Shown here: one piece after another, positions 45,348 to 54,480 of the stretch
How positions within the stretch are numbered: position 1 is the first letter of the stretch
Layout: each line of letters starts with the position of its first letter
Source of the DNA: an uncultured Ulvibacter sp.
Lineage (GTDB): Bacteria > Bacteroidota > Bacteroidia > Flavobacteriales > Flavobacteriaceae
DNA length: 64,000 nt
Assembly (NCBI GenBank): GCA_938083445.1
Contig: CALKCP010000007.1
Location: 35,833 to 99,832 of the forward strand
Reading direction: 5' to 3'
Position numbers and translations under genes: made by a program
The notes under the pieces: model-generated
What the model was told of the DNA's origin: nothing
The model's database searches: none
Seen by the model: only the letters and a program-made list of their open reading frames with translations

Positions 45348-46650
45348 CAATCCCGCTACTAAAGAAGTATCAGTATTTTGGTTCCGAAGAGATCTTCGTT
45401 TAGAAGATAATATTGGTTTAATGCATGCATTAAAGGGTGGACTTCCTGTAATCCCACTATTTATTTTTGATGATGAAATAGTTGATAGTTTGTCAAGAAA
45501 TGACGCCCGTGTTTCCTTTATACATGCTTGCCTTGAAAAAATAAACGCAGCGCTGAAGTTAAACGGAAGTTGTTTGCTTGTTAAGAAAGGAAATTTCAAA
45601 GAGGTTTGGAAAGAACTTCTTTTAACATACAGTATCCGAAAGGTTTTTTTTAATACCGACTACGAACCTTATGCCATCAAAAGGGATAAGGAGCTAACGG
45701 AGTTGTTAAGTGTAAACGCGATCCCTACATTTAGTTTTAAGGATCAGGTCATTTTTGAAGAGAATGACATCTTAAAAGCAGATGGAAAGCCTTATACGGT
45801 ATATACTCCATATAAAAACAAGTGGTTACATTTGTTCGAACTAAAGCCATTGGAAATAGTTTCCGACGATGAAACAGAGGTACATAACTTTCATAAATTT
45901 AACGCTGTTTTTCCTAGCTTAGAGGCGATTGGTTTTGCTAAAAGTGATCAAGTAGTACAGCCATATAATCTGGACAATGTATCTGAATATCATAACAATA
46001 GGGACTTTCCGGCAGCTAACGGAACCTCTTCTCTTTCTCCTCATCTAAGGTTTGGAACGATAAGTATTCGGAGATTGGTAGAAAAAGTCAAAAGCGTAAA
46101 TGCAGTGTTTTTGAGCGAGCTCATCTGGCGTGAGTTTTTTATGCAAATTTTGTTTCATTTTCCAGAGGTAGTTACCCATAACTTTAAGAGGAAATACGAT
46201 GGCATTGAATGGCGAAATAATCCAGCAGATTTTAAACGATGGTGCGAAGGTAAAACGGGATATCCTTTAGTAGATGCTGGTATGCGTGAACTAAATGAAA
46301 CCGGTTATATGCATAATAGGGTGCGAATGGTTACCGCAAGTTTTTTGTGTAAACATTTGTTAATTGATTGGAAATTGGGGGAAGCATATTTTGCCGAAAA
46401 GTTGCTAGATTATGAATTATCATCTAACAATGGAAACTGGCAGTGGGCTGCCGGCACCGGTTGTGATGCAGCACCCTATTTTAGGGTTTTCAATCCAACC
46501 TTACAATTAAAAAAATTCGATAAAGATGTCGCCTATACAAGAAAATGGATTCCAGAGTTCGATTTTGGTTATTCAGAACCAATGGTCGACCATGCTTTTG
46601 CAAGAGAGCGGTGTCTGCGAGTCTACAAAGAGGGGCTAGCATCGATGTAG
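45340..46650 (+). CDS. DNA photolyase (class I CPD-type architecture)
   Basis: 436 residues from MNNNPATK; the longer start lies 9 bp upstream. The N-terminal antenna domain starts SVFWFRRDLRLEDNIGLMHAL; the C-terminal FAD domain contains the canonical NNGNWQWAAGTGCDAAPYF and RVFNPTLQ. The WQW and the Asn near the flavin N5 are kept, consistent with an active CPD repair enzyme using blue light. Among the four photolyase-like proteins of the island, it is the most conventional. folE, 2.3 kb downstream, could supply a pterin-type antenna. Confidence 0.9.
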   Translation: MNNNPATKEVSVFWFRRDLRLEDNIGLMHALKGGLPVIPLFIFDDEIVDSLSRNDARVSFIHACLEKINAALKLNGSCLLVKKGNFKEVWKELLLTYSIRKVFFNTDYEPYAIKRDKELTELLSVNAIPTFSFKDQVIFEENDILKADGKPYTVYTPYKNKWLHLFELKPLEIVSDDETEVHNFHKFNAVFPSLEAIGFAKSDQVVQPYNLDNVSEYHNNRDFPAANGTSSLSPHLRFGTISIRRLVEKVKSVNAVFLSELIWREFFMQILFHFPEVVTHNFKRKYDGIEWRNNPADFKRWCEGKTGYPLVDAGMRELNETGYMHNRVRMVTASFLCKHLLIDWKLGEAYFAEKLLDYELSSNNGNWQWAAGTGCDAAPYFRVFNPTLQLKKFDKDVAYTRKWIPEFDFGYSEPMVDHAFARERCLRVYKEGLASM

Positions 46651-46830
46651 TTGATTTCGAAAAGAACTCTATCGATTCATACATTTAATGTACCTTTCAC
46701 GATGACTCTATAAGAGCGCTTGTTGAACCCTGTTTGCTTATTACTAAGTGTACACGACAATAGTGAACAACCATTAGGATTCCAAAAACAAACATAATTT
46801 TTTTGGCCAAAGATTTAAATACAATTCAAA

Positions 46831-48255
46831 ATGAAAATTCTTGTAACAGGAGCAACGGGTTATATTGGAAAGCGACTAATTCCATTATTGACACATGATG
46901 AACATCATATTGTTTGTGCGGTTAGAGATAAACTGCGAGCTGATAAAAGTTATATAGAAGATCCCTTAATTGATGTGGTTGAAGCCGATTTCTTAAAAAC
47001 AGAAACACTTGGTAGTATTCCGAAAGATATCGATGTGGCTTTTTATTTAATTCATTCGATGTCTAACTCTTCAAAAGATTTCGAATCTCTTGAAGAGCGC
47101 TGTGCGATCAATTTCAGAAACTACCTAAAAGAAACGAACGTAAAGCAAGTTATTTACCTGAGTGGAATTACGAATGATGAGTACCTTTCGAAGCATCTCC
47201 GATCAAGGAAAAATGTAGAAGATTTGCTAAAAACAGAGCACTATGCTTTAACTATTTTTAAGGCCGGAATTATAGTTGGTTCTGGAAGTTCTTCTTTTGA
47301 AATAATTCGAGATCTGGTTGAAAAATTACCATTTATGATCGCACCTAAATGGTTAAATACGAAAACGCAGCCCTTGGCGGTTCGAGATGTCTTGTCGTTT
47401 CTGCATGGCAGTATTAACCGAAAAGAGGTATTTGATAAATCCTATGATGTTTTTGGACCAGAAGTCTTGACGTATAGGCAGATGCTCATGCAGTTTGCCG
47501 CCGTTAGAGGCTTAAAGAGGTCTATTGTAACAGTCCCTATAATGACGCCTAAATTATCCTCCTATTGGCTGTATTTTGTGACTTCCACATCTTATAAATT
47601 AGCCAGTTCGTTGGTAGATAGCATGGGGGTTCAGATTATTGGGAAATCTAGTGATATCAATGAGTTATTAGACGTTAGGCCTATTTGTTACAAAGAAGCA
47701 GTACAATTGGCTTTTGAAAAAATAGAACAAAACAGTATTGTTTCAAGTTGGAAAGACTCTATGGTGAGTAGCGGCCGACTTGGGAATAATTTACATAAGT
47801 ACATTAATGTGCCAAAATTCGGTTGTTTTACCGATTACACAGAGCGACCTGTAGTAAATACGGAAAAGACACTAGACAAGATTTGGAGCATAGGAGGAAC
47901 CACGGGCTGGTACTATGGAACCATTCTTTGGAAAATTCGAGGGCATATAGATAAACTTTTTGGCGGAATAGGATTGCGCCGTGGAAGAACAAGTCCAACA
48001 AACTTGGAAGCTGGCGATGCATTGGACTTTTGGAGAGTAATATTTGCAAATAAAGAGCAACAAAAACTTTTACTATACGCTGAAATGCGGCTTCCTGGTG
48101 AAGCCTGGCTAGAATTTAAAATTGAAGACGGTGTATTAAAACAAACAGCGACTTTTAGGCCAAGGGGGCTCTGGGGAAGGCTTTACTGGTATAGCGTGCT
48201 TCCATTTCACGGTTTTATTTTTTCTGGAATGGCAAATAAACTCGTGGCTGCTTAA
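46831..48255 (+). CDS. Atypical SDR with C-terminal DUF2867-like domain
   Basis: 474 residues. The N-terminal Rossmann domain has the dinucleotide motif VTGATGYIGKRLIP and the sequence FYLIHSMSNSSKDFE. The C-terminal 150 residues (from WSIGGTTGWYYG on) match the DUF2867 part, with GDALDFWRV and the final LPFHGFIFSGM. The architecture is the YbjT-like/epimerase-DUF2867 type found next to photolyases in light-regulated loci. The reaction is unknown, possibly lipid- or carotenoid-related. No own dyad was found upstream. Confidence 0.82.
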   Translation: MKILVTGATGYIGKRLIPLLTHDEHHIVCAVRDKLRADKSYIEDPLIDVVEADFLKTETLGSIPKDIDVAFYLIHSMSNSSKDFESLEERCAINFRNYLKETNVKQVIYLSGITNDEYLSKHLRSRKNVEDLLKTEHYALTIFKAGIIVGSGSSSFEIIRDLVEKLPFMIAPKWLNTKTQPLAVRDVLSFLHGSINRKEVFDKSYDVFGPEVLTYRQMLMQFAAVRGLKRSIVTVPIMTPKLSSYWLYFVTSTSYKLASSLVDSMGVQIIGKSSDINELLDVRPICYKEAVQLAFEKIEQNSIVSSWKDSMVSSGRLGNNLHKYINVPKFGCFTDYTERPVVNTEKTLDKIWSIGGTTGWYYGTILWKIRGHIDKLFGGIGLRRGRTSPTNLEAGDALDFWRVIFANKEQQKLLLYAEMRLPGEAWLEFKIEDGVLKQTATFRPRGLWGRLYWYSVLPFHGFIFSGMANKLVAA

Positions 48256-48363
48256 ATCACTACTAAATTTTATTCTCTAATTCTAATCTACCAATCTTAG
48301 AATATTTATTCGTCTTCATGATTCCGGTCATAGTAAAAAGTTATAACACTATATAAACATTAT

Positions 48364-48393
48364 TGTTTAATTAATATTACTTTAGCTTAAACA
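48364..48393 (+). promoter_or_regulatory. Dyad TGTTTA-N18-TAAACA (site 2)
   Basis: Half-sites at 48364-48369 and 48388-48393, ending 17 bp before the GTG at 48411. Followed by TTTTGTAT, as also at the photolyase operon site. Confidence 0.78.
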
Positions 48394-48410
48394 TTTTGTA
48401 TTTTTACATA

Positions 48411-48839
48411 GTGATATTAGACACAACATATAATAGCAAAGAACATAAAGAAATTATTCAGGATTTAATTGGAAAAAGCTATTCCTTTTTAGAATCTGTG
48501 AGAATGGGAGGTATTGGCTCAAAGCGCATGATTATTGAGGACGTGAGTCCGAACCTAGACCAATATTTAAACCATGTTTCCGGAATAAATTACGCAAACA
48601 TAGAAATGCGGCCAAATGGAATTATTATTTATGTGAATAAGGGGCTTCAAAATTTCACGTGGATTATTCCATACTACCAATTGGTTTTTTATAAGACAAA
48701 TGGTGCCAGTATTCATGCGCAAGGAAAGTTTATTCATTTTAGAAATAATATTACATACAAAGAAAATACGGCTTTTTTCAAAAAGTTATTAGATGTAAAG
48801 GTGCAGTTTGACGAACAATATAACTTTCAAAACACCTAG
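48411..48839 (+). CDS. Hypothetical protein with dyad site at its start
   Basis: 142 residues from the GTG at 48411 (VILDTTYNSKEHK); a TTG at 48396 would lie against the dyad. There is no signal peptide and no membrane helix. It is a mixed alpha/beta soluble protein with conserved-looking blocks ESVRMGGIGSKRMIIED and IIYVNKGLQNFTWIIPYYQL. I do not recognise a family. It carries its own dyad and a terminator, so it is an independent member of the proposed regulon. Confidence 0.75.
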   Translation: MILDTTYNSKEHKEIIQDLIGKSYSFLESVRMGGIGSKRMIIEDVSPNLDQYLNHVSGINYANIEMRPNGIIIYVNKGLQNFTWIIPYYQLVFYKTNGASIHAQGKFIHFRNNITYKENTAFFKKLLDVKVQFDEQYNFQNT

Positions 48840-48850
48840 AGTAATAAACC

Positions 48851-48878
48851 AAAAGAAAGTACATGCCTTTCTTTTTTT
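48851..48878 (+). terminator. Terminator after the 48411 gene
   Basis: AAAAGAAAG / CTTTCTTTT arms with a 7-base loop, then T run. Confidence 0.75.
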
Positions 48879-48968
48879 AAATAGATTATCCATAACTCGA
48901 TTTCAAATTGAAAACGTGCTTTGGCTTAGAGATGAGTTCCTAAGAACAGCACAAAAAAAAGAGGACAA

Positions 48969-49664
48969 ATGAATACAAAAATAATACCTGTCAAAAACGA
49001 AGATGTTCAATTAAACGACTTTTCAGCTTCTGAAATTGGAGATGACCACCTATTTACGGGGCTTGAAACACCAATGAAACCCGATGCATTTAAATTTAGT
49101 GATGACGAGAAGAAAGAGCGTATTGCTGTTTTATTTGAGGAAATAATGGATGTTCTCGGTTTAGACCTAAAAGACGATTCATTAAAAGGAACTCCGAAAC
49201 GCGTTGCTAAAATGTATATCGATGAGATTTTTTCAGGCCTTAACCCTGCAAATAAACCCAAAGTAGCATTATTTGATAATAAATACCAGTACAATCAAAT
49301 GCTGGTTGAGAAGAATATTACGTTTTATTCTAATTGTGAACATCATTTCGTTCCTATTATTGGAAAAGCCCATGTTGCCTATGTTTCTTCAGGAAAAGTG
49401 ATTGGTCTTTCTAAGCTAAATAGGATCGTGCAATATTATGCGAAACGCCCGCAAGTTCAAGAGCGACTTACCAATCAAATTGCAGAGGATTTAAAACAGA
49501 TTTTAGGAACTGACGATGTCGCAGTCATCATTGATGCGAAACACCTGTGTGTGTCATCTCGTGGAATTAAGGATGATACATCCTCCACGGTTACCTCCTT
49601 CTATGGAGGTGTTTTTAACCAGGCAAACAAAATAGCTGAATTGCAAAATTATTTGAATCAATAA
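48969..49664 (+). CDS. folE: GTP cyclohydrolase I
   Basis: 231 residues. Zinc and catalytic residues lie in YSNCEHHFVPIIGKAHVAY (Cys, His, His) and DAKHLCVSSRG. An N-terminal extension of about 45 residues precedes the core. The enzyme makes dihydroneopterin triphosphate, the entry to folate and pterins. Genes of this kind in photolyase clusters are thought to supply the folate/pterin antenna. It heads a run with an SDR, glutathione peroxidase and DUF3050 (gaps 15, 2 and 43 bp). Confidence 0.92.
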   Translation: MNTKIIPVKNEDVQLNDFSASEIGDDHLFTGLETPMKPDAFKFSDDEKKERIAVLFEEIMDVLGLDLKDDSLKGTPKRVAKMYIDEIFSGLNPANKPKVALFDNKYQYNQMLVEKNITFYSNCEHHFVPIIGKAHVAYVSSGKVIGLSKLNRIVQYYAKRPQVQERLTNQIAEDLKQILGTDDVAVIIDAKHLCVSSRGIKDDTSSTVTSFYGGVFNQANKIAELQNYLNQ

Positions 49665-49679
49665 GGAATATAGAAATAC

Positions 49680-50363
49680 ATGAAAACAATTGTAATTATA
49701 GGAGGTAGCAAGGGAATTGGAAATGCGATTATAAACACCTTGATTGAAAATTATAAGGTAGTTAATATTAGTAGAACGGCTCCAGCGACTTCGCATCATA
49801 ACCTAACACACCATTCATGCGATATTCTTGTAGACGAATTACCTGATTTGGAATCTGTTGATGGCTTGGTTTATTGCCCAGGTAGTATTAATCTAAAACC
49901 TGTTTCTAGATTAAGTTTGGACGATTTTAGGGCAGATTTTGAGATCAATGTTTTGGGTGCTGTAAAGTCCATTCAGAAGTATTTGCCTCAACTAAAGAAA
50001 GGTGAAACCCCTTCAATATTATTATTTAGTACAGTAGCTTCAAAACTTGGGATGCCGTTTCACGCAAGTGTTGCTACATCTAAGTCTGGTGTTGAAGGAT
50101 TAGTCAAATCATTGGGCGCAGAACTAGCGCCAACAATTCGAGTGAATGCGATTGCTCCAACAGTAACCAATACGGACTTAGCCTCTAAACTATTGCGCAA
50201 TGAAAGAATGATTGAAAACATAACAGACCGCCATCCATTGAAGCGGTTTTTAAATCCTGAGGAAGTTGCCGCAACAGCAGAATTTTTAATGTCGGACAAA
50301 GCCGCCTCCTTCTCCGGACAGATATTTGAAATGGATTGTGGCATCGTTTCTTTTAAAATATAG
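49680..50363 (+). CDS. Short-chain dehydrogenase/reductase
   Basis: 227 residues, classical SDR. The cofactor motif is IIGGSKGIGNAI (GxxxGxG), and the acidic loop HSCDIL follows. The Tyr-Lys pair appears replaced: the usual YxxxK region reads HASVATSKSG, with Lys kept but Tyr absent, while STVASKLG matches the Ser strand. This may reduce or alter activity. It is co-transcribed with folE and glutathione peroxidase. Confidence 0.85.
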   Translation: MKTIVIIGGSKGIGNAIINTLIENYKVVNISRTAPATSHHNLTHHSCDILVDELPDLESVDGLVYCPGSINLKPVSRLSLDDFRADFEINVLGAVKSIQKYLPQLKKGETPSILLFSTVASKLGMPFHASVATSKSGVEGLVKSLGAELAPTIRVNAIAPTVTNTDLASKLLRNERMIENITDRHPLKRFLNPEEVAATAEFLMSDKAASFSGQIFEMDCGIVSFKI

Positions 50364-50365
50364 CT

Positions 50366-50890
50366 ATGAATTTAATTAATAAAGCAAAAATGGGTACGCA
50401 AGCATCTCAGGATAAAAAAGTACAATCAATCTACGATATCGAAATTAACTCTTTAGATAATAAGGCCATTTCTTTGTCCGAATGCCAAGGGAAAAAAATC
50501 CTTTTTGTAAATGTTGCGTCAAAATGTGGTTTTACGAAGCAGTATAAGGATTTAGAGACATTGAGCAACACCTATCTGGATAAACTAGTGGTCATTGGGT
50601 TGCCTTGCAATCAGTTTGGTGGTCAAGAGCCAGGACAAGCTGATGATATTCAGGCATTTTGTGAATTAAATTATGGTGTAACATTCTTACTAACTGAAAA
50701 AATTAATGCAAAAGGAAGCGACCAACACCCCTTATATAAGTGGTTGACGAACAAGGAGCTGAATAAAAAAAAGGAGTCAAGCGTCAAGTGGAATTTTCAA
50801 AAATATTTGATAGATGAAAATGGACAATTTATTGACTACTTTTATTCAACAACAGGCCCATTAAGTAAAAGAATAACGAGGCATTTGTAA
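50366..50890 (+). CDS. Glutathione peroxidase family protein
   Basis: 174 residues. The peroxidatic Cys is in NVASKCGFTKQYKDLE, the Gln and Asn of the catalytic tetrad in GLPCNQFGGQEPG, and the Trp in SVKWNFQKYLID. The Cys form probably uses thioredoxin rather than glutathione, since the organism appears to make bacillithiol. It removes lipid and hydrogen peroxides, fitting the photo-oxidative theme. It starts 2 bp after the SDR stop. Confidence 0.92.
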   Translation: MNLINKAKMGTQASQDKKVQSIYDIEINSLDNKAISLSECQGKKILFVNVASKCGFTKQYKDLETLSNTYLDKLVVIGLPCNQFGGQEPGQADDIQAFCELNYGVTFLLTEKINAKGSDQHPLYKWLTNKELNKKKESSVKWNFQKYLIDENGQFIDYFYSTTGPLSKRITRHL

Positions 50891-50933
50891 GCTCAATTTT
50901 ATTTTTTCCTAACAAAATACCCTTCGAAGTAGT

Positions 50934-51710
50934 ATGAGTAGAATACAAGACGTAGAGGATGAGATTTCTGTTTTAAGAAGTCAATTACGAAGCCATAGAT
51001 TATATGATAATTTGAAAACGATTGATGATGTAAAAACCTTTACGGAAAGTCATGTGTTTGCTGTGTGGGATTTTATGTCTCTTTTGAAAACGCTTCAAGT
51101 ACAGCTTTCAAATATTGAAATACCCTGGACGCCCCCACAAAACCCAGCATTGTCACGGTTTATAAATGAAATCGTTTTTGGAGAAGAAAGTGATATTAAT
51201 GAAAGAGGGGAGCCTAAAAGTCACTTTGAAATGTATTTGGACGCGATGTCTGAAATAGGAGCAGATACAAACAAAATAGACCATTTTATTAAACTTATTA
51301 TAAGTGGAAATTCGGTGAACCATTCCTTACAAAAAACACAAGTTGATAGCCGAGTAGCTGATTTTGTAAACTTCACCTTTTCGATTATCAAAACAAATAA
51401 ACTGCATATGGTCGCTTCTGCTTTTACATTTGGGCGGGAAGATGTTATTCCCGACATGTTTATTGAAATTATGAAAAGCTCAGGCACCGATACGATTTCT
51501 CATCATAAATTAACCTACTATTTAAAGCGCCATATCGAATTGGATGGTGACGAACACGGACCACTATCGCTTCAAATGATTTCAGAGCTTTGTGAAGATG
51601 ACGACCAAAAGTGGAGCGAAGCACTTAGCGTAGCCAAACAAGCTATGGAGAAAAGGATTTTGCTTTGGGATGCAATTAGCGACTTAATTCAAAACAAGAT
51701 ACCGGCTTAA
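50934..51710 (+). CDS. DUF3050 domain protein
   Basis: 258 residues, all-helical. The His-rich sequence includes [42 protein letters not shown] and [13 protein letters not shown], matching DUF3050, a family with a heme-oxygenase-like/di-iron fold. The spaced Glu and His residues fit a di-metal centre; this is inferred from the fold. The reaction is unknown. It is the last gene of the folE run, 43 bp after glutathione peroxidase. Confidence 0.88.
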   Translation: MSRIQDVEDEISVLRSQLRSHRLYDNLKTIDDVKTFTESHVFAVWDFMSLLKTLQVQLSNIEIPWTPPQNPALSRFINEIVFGEESDINERGEPKSHFEMYLDAMSEIGADTNKIDHFIKLIISGNSVNHSLQKTQVDSRVADFVNFTFSIIKTNKLHMVASAFTFGREDVIPDMFIEIMKSSGTDTISHHKLTYYLKRHIELDGDEHGPLSLQMISELCEDDDQKWSEALSVAKQAMEKRILLWDAISDLIQNKIPA

Positions 51711-51811
51711 ACTCAAGTAAAATTTGGTGCTAACGACTATCAACAAAGTAGAAAAAAACCTAATATTGGTCTTGATTAGATTATAGACTTGTCAAAAGAA
51801 CGCAATACAAG

Positions 51812-52186
51812 ATGCAAAAAGACACTCATTTAAACGTGCTAGGAACGGCTTTGCAATCATGCTGTAACGATCCTGCAACGGGTTATTTTAGAGATGGCTT
51901 GTGCAGGACTATTCAAGAAGATTCTGGTACACATGTAGTTTGTGCCATTGTTACTCCTGATTTTTTAGAGTATACTAAATCCCGAGGAAATGATCTCTCT
52001 ACCCCTATACCTCAGTGGCGTTTTCCCGGCCTTAAGGCAGGGTCCAAGTGGTGCTTATGTATAAGCAGATGGTTGGAGGCTGAGCGTGCAGGCAATGCGC
52101 CATGGGTTGTTCTAGAAGCAACACATCAAAAGGCACTTGATTATACTTCTTTAGAGTTGTTAAAAAAGTATGAAGTTTTGACTTAG
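51812..52186 (+). CDS. DUF2237 family protein
   Basis: 124 residues. Cys-rich opening: LNVLGTALQSCCNDPATGYF, then RDGLCRT, VCAIVT, KWCLCISRWLEA and LEATHQKALDY at the end. This is the DUF2237 pattern, a small soluble family of unknown function often near photolyase or stress genes. Its last codons overlap the end of the convergent FAD-enzyme gene by 4 bp. Confidence 0.88.
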   Translation: MQKDTHLNVLGTALQSCCNDPATGYFRDGLCRTIQEDSGTHVVCAIVTPDFLEYTKSRGNDLSTPIPQWRFPGLKAGSKWCLCISRWLEAERAGNAPWVVLEATHQKALDYTSLELLKKYEVLT

Positions 52187-53463
52187 CGATATTCGGAGCT
52201 GATGTTTTCCGAAGAAATATTTCCCGATAGTACTTCTAAAATACCAAGTGCAGCGCGTTCTCCTGAAATCATAGCAGCATTTAAAGAACCGTTCAGAAGG
52301 GTATCTCCAGCTAAAAACACATTCGATGTTAAACGTGTTTCGGATGGTAACATTTCATATTGCAGGTTTGTTAAATTGGGCAGGGCAGTTGGTATGCTGT
52401 ATTGCTTTATAAATAGACACGAATCTATTCCGCAGTATTCTTTTAATTCCTTCTTTACACGCTCGAGAAGTTCTTTGTTTGATAAGCCTTGTTTGTCTAT
52501 AACAGTTACAGAAAGCAGTTCTTTTTTTGCTTTGATACTTGTTTCAATACTACTGTGATAAAAAATATTATTTATCAAGGACTTGTCTTTAGCGACAAGT
52601 CCAATTAGGGGTTTTTTAATTACACGATGCTCAGTTTCAAAATAAAGCGTTTCGCAAGACTTCCAAGCAACAGATTGATTTTTTAAATTAGAGATAAGAT
52701 GGCTTGCATCTGTAGCTACTATAATGAAGTCACTTTTTAGTTTTTCATTGTCAGAAAGAACGAGTTCTTCATTGTTTATTGATGTGACCTTGGTGTTGAA
52801 AAGAAAGGTAGTTTTCTTTAATGTTCCAGCCAATTGCTTCGGTATGGCCTCAATGCCACCCTTAGGCAGCGTCGCATAGCCTTCTCCAAACATTTTGTAG
52901 ACAAACTCAAACATTCTACTCGATGTGTCTAATTGAGATTCAAGAAAAATACCCCTAAAAAATGGTTTGAAAAATTGGGCTATCATTTGATCTGAAAAGC
53001 CTAAGTCGACTAAATAGGAAGCTGTAGATTGTTCCTTATCGGAAAATATATCTAGTATTTTTTTCTTCTTTAATCTTCTGTTTAGTTGAAGAATTTTAAT
53101 TTTATCGGCAATCGTTCCTATCCCCGATAATAGTGTTGCATATAATAAGGAAACTTCTCTTAACGGGTCTCCTAATATCACTTGTCTGCCATTTTTAAAA
53201 ACTGAAGCTCCTGGCAGAAATTTTTGCAAATCTAATGATTCAAAATCAAGGTATTTTTTTGCGGCTGGATATGCGGTAAGCAAGACTTGAAATCCATGGT
53301 CTAATTGGTAACCATCCACGACATCTGTTTTTACCCTCCCGCCAACGCGTTCTGTGGCTTCAATTATAACAGGTTGAAAACCATTATCTTCAAGAACCTT
53401 AGCCGCAATTAAGCCACTCACTCCTGCTCCAATGATATGTATTCTATACTCAGAAGTTTTCAA
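52183..53463 (-). CDS. FAD-dependent oxidoreductase (amine oxidase/phytoene desaturase-like)
   Basis: 426 residues. The N-terminal ADP-binding motif is IIGAGVSGLIAAKVLEDNG, followed by ERVGGRVKTD; the C-terminal FAD-contact motif is VFLAGDTLLNGSLNAAMISG. This pattern is shared by protoporphyrinogen oxidases, amine oxidases and carotenoid desaturases. The hydrophobic-substrate relatives and the context suggest a lipid, carotenoid or tetrapyrrole substrate, but nothing fixes it. It forms a minus-strand pair with the DoxX-like gene 21 bp upstream. Confidence 0.85.
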   Translation of the reverse strand: MKTSEYRIHIIGAGVSGLIAAKVLEDNGFQPVIIEATERVGGRVKTDVVDGYQLDHGFQVLLTAYPAAKKYLDFESLDLQKFLPGASVFKNGRQVILGDPLREVSLLYATLLSGIGTIADKIKILQLNRRLKKKKILDIFSDKEQSTASYLVDLGFSDQMIAQFFKPFFRGIFLESQLDTSSRMFEFVYKMFGEGYATLPKGGIEAIPKQLAGTLKKTTFLFNTKVTSINNEELVLSDNEKLKSDFIIVATDASHLISNLKNQSVAWKSCETLYFETEHRVIKKPLIGLVAKDKSLINNIFYHSSIETSIKAKKELLSVTVIDKQGLSNKELLERVKKELKEYCGIDSCLFIKQYSIPTALPNLTNLQYEMLPSETRLTSNVFLAGDTLLNGSLNAAMISGERAALGILEVLSGNISSENISSEYR

Positions 53464-53484
53464 AAAATCTCTAAACTTAAGGTT

Positions 53485-53862
53485 TTAACCTAAATGATAT
53501 AGAATAATTCCTGCAGATAAAAGAAGAAAGCTAAAGGCAGGAAAAGACTTCTTGATTGGGTCACCTATTTTGAAGTGCATAATGATTGCACCTAACATTA
53601 ATATCGCCATGCCTGCAGCGGCAGGTACAGCCAAGTTTTCGGACCAAATAGATACCAAAAGAAGTACTGAGAATAAAACCTTTAGTGCACCTACCACATA
53701 CATCATTGCATCCGATAAGCCATAAGCTTTAAACTCTTCTTTCATGGAGTTGGCATTCTCTGCTCTCCAAGAAGTTGGTTTTCCGAACCTGAAAAACCAA
53801 ACATTAACAATACTAAAAAAAATAAATGCTTTTACTACAATGATTAAATAATTTACTTCCAT
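53485..53862 (-). CDS. DoxX-like membrane protein
   Basis: 125 residues with four membrane helices (AFIFFSIVNVWFFRFG, AMMYVVGALKVLFSVLLLV, LAVPAAAGMAILMLGAIIMH, FPAFSFLLLSAGIILYHL). The layout is that of DoxX-like proteins, although the termini differ from the gene at 16554. It starts the operon with the FAD oxidoreductase and is divergent from another DoxX-like gene at 53965. The function is unknown. Confidence 0.78.
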   Translation of the reverse strand: MEVNYLIIVVKAFIFFSIVNVWFFRFGKPTSWRAENANSMKEEFKAYGLSDAMMYVVGALKVLFSVLLLVSIWSENLAVPAAAGMAILMLGAIIMHFKIGDPIKKSFPAFSFLLLSAGIILYHLG

Positions 53863-53964
53863 AATTATACTACTTTAGTGTTTACGCGGTGTATCTTTGT
53901 TTTATTCTATTTAAAGGAAAATTGCTTAACACCTTAGCGCAATTTTCAAATACTCGTATTGTAC

Positions 53965-54309
53965 ATGTTGTTAAAAACAATAATTTTTATTTCTGCCATT
54001 AGCTTTCTTTTCTATGGCTTGAATTGCTTATTTAACAAAAAGATGTTTCAGGAATTTAAACGCTTTGGCTTAAGTAATTTTCGAGAGCTAACCGGTGTTC
54101 TACAACTTCTTGGAGCTGTCGGTCTACTGTTAGGTTTCTTTTACCCTATACTAACACTTGTCGCTTCGTCAGGTTTGTCATTACTCATGCTGCTTGGATT
54201 TTTGGTGCGATTAAAAATAAAGGATGGACTACTAGTCTCATTGCCAGCTTTTACCTTTATGTCTCTTAATCTGTATATCCTATTTGCCTCTTACCAAATT
54301 AGTTACTAA
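53965..54309 (+). CDS. Second DoxX-like membrane protein
   Basis: 114 residues from the ATG at 53965 (MLLKTIIF). Four membrane segments, with the intermediate motif FKRFGLSNFRELTGVLQLLG characteristic of DoxX-like proteins. It is a head-to-head neighbour of the DoxX-like gene at 53485, with 102 bp between start codons; a TATCTTTG-like box at about 53894 may serve it. The function is unknown. Confidence 0.75.
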   Translation: MLLKTIIFISAISFLFYGLNCLFNKKMFQEFKRFGLSNFRELTGVLQLLGAVGLLLGFFYPILTLVASSGLSLLMLLGFLVRLKIKDGLLVSLPAFTFMSLNLYILFASYQISY

Positions 54310-54480
54310 ACTCCAATCATTTCCCCTTTTTTCTTAGTGATGGAAAGATACTACAATTTCTAAAGCGATTTTTATTATTGTTTAAATTATTTACATTAAA
54401 AATGAAACAAAAATAGGTGCACTCCCTTTGCGTGTATCTAAGGGTCTCAAAAGGGCTATGGTTTTTTCCGTTTTATTCAA

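Noticed and set aside
54372..54406. TTGTTTA followed after 18-19 bp by GAAACA, similar to the dyad
   Set aside because: The right half-site is imperfect and the element lies downstream of both flanking genes, so it is not a promoter position.
44745..54480. Search for a MerR/B12-type light regulator in the photolyase island
   Set aside because: No MerR, B12-binding or BLUF protein is encoded here. The proposed regulator must lie elsewhere, so LitR-type control is only an analogy.
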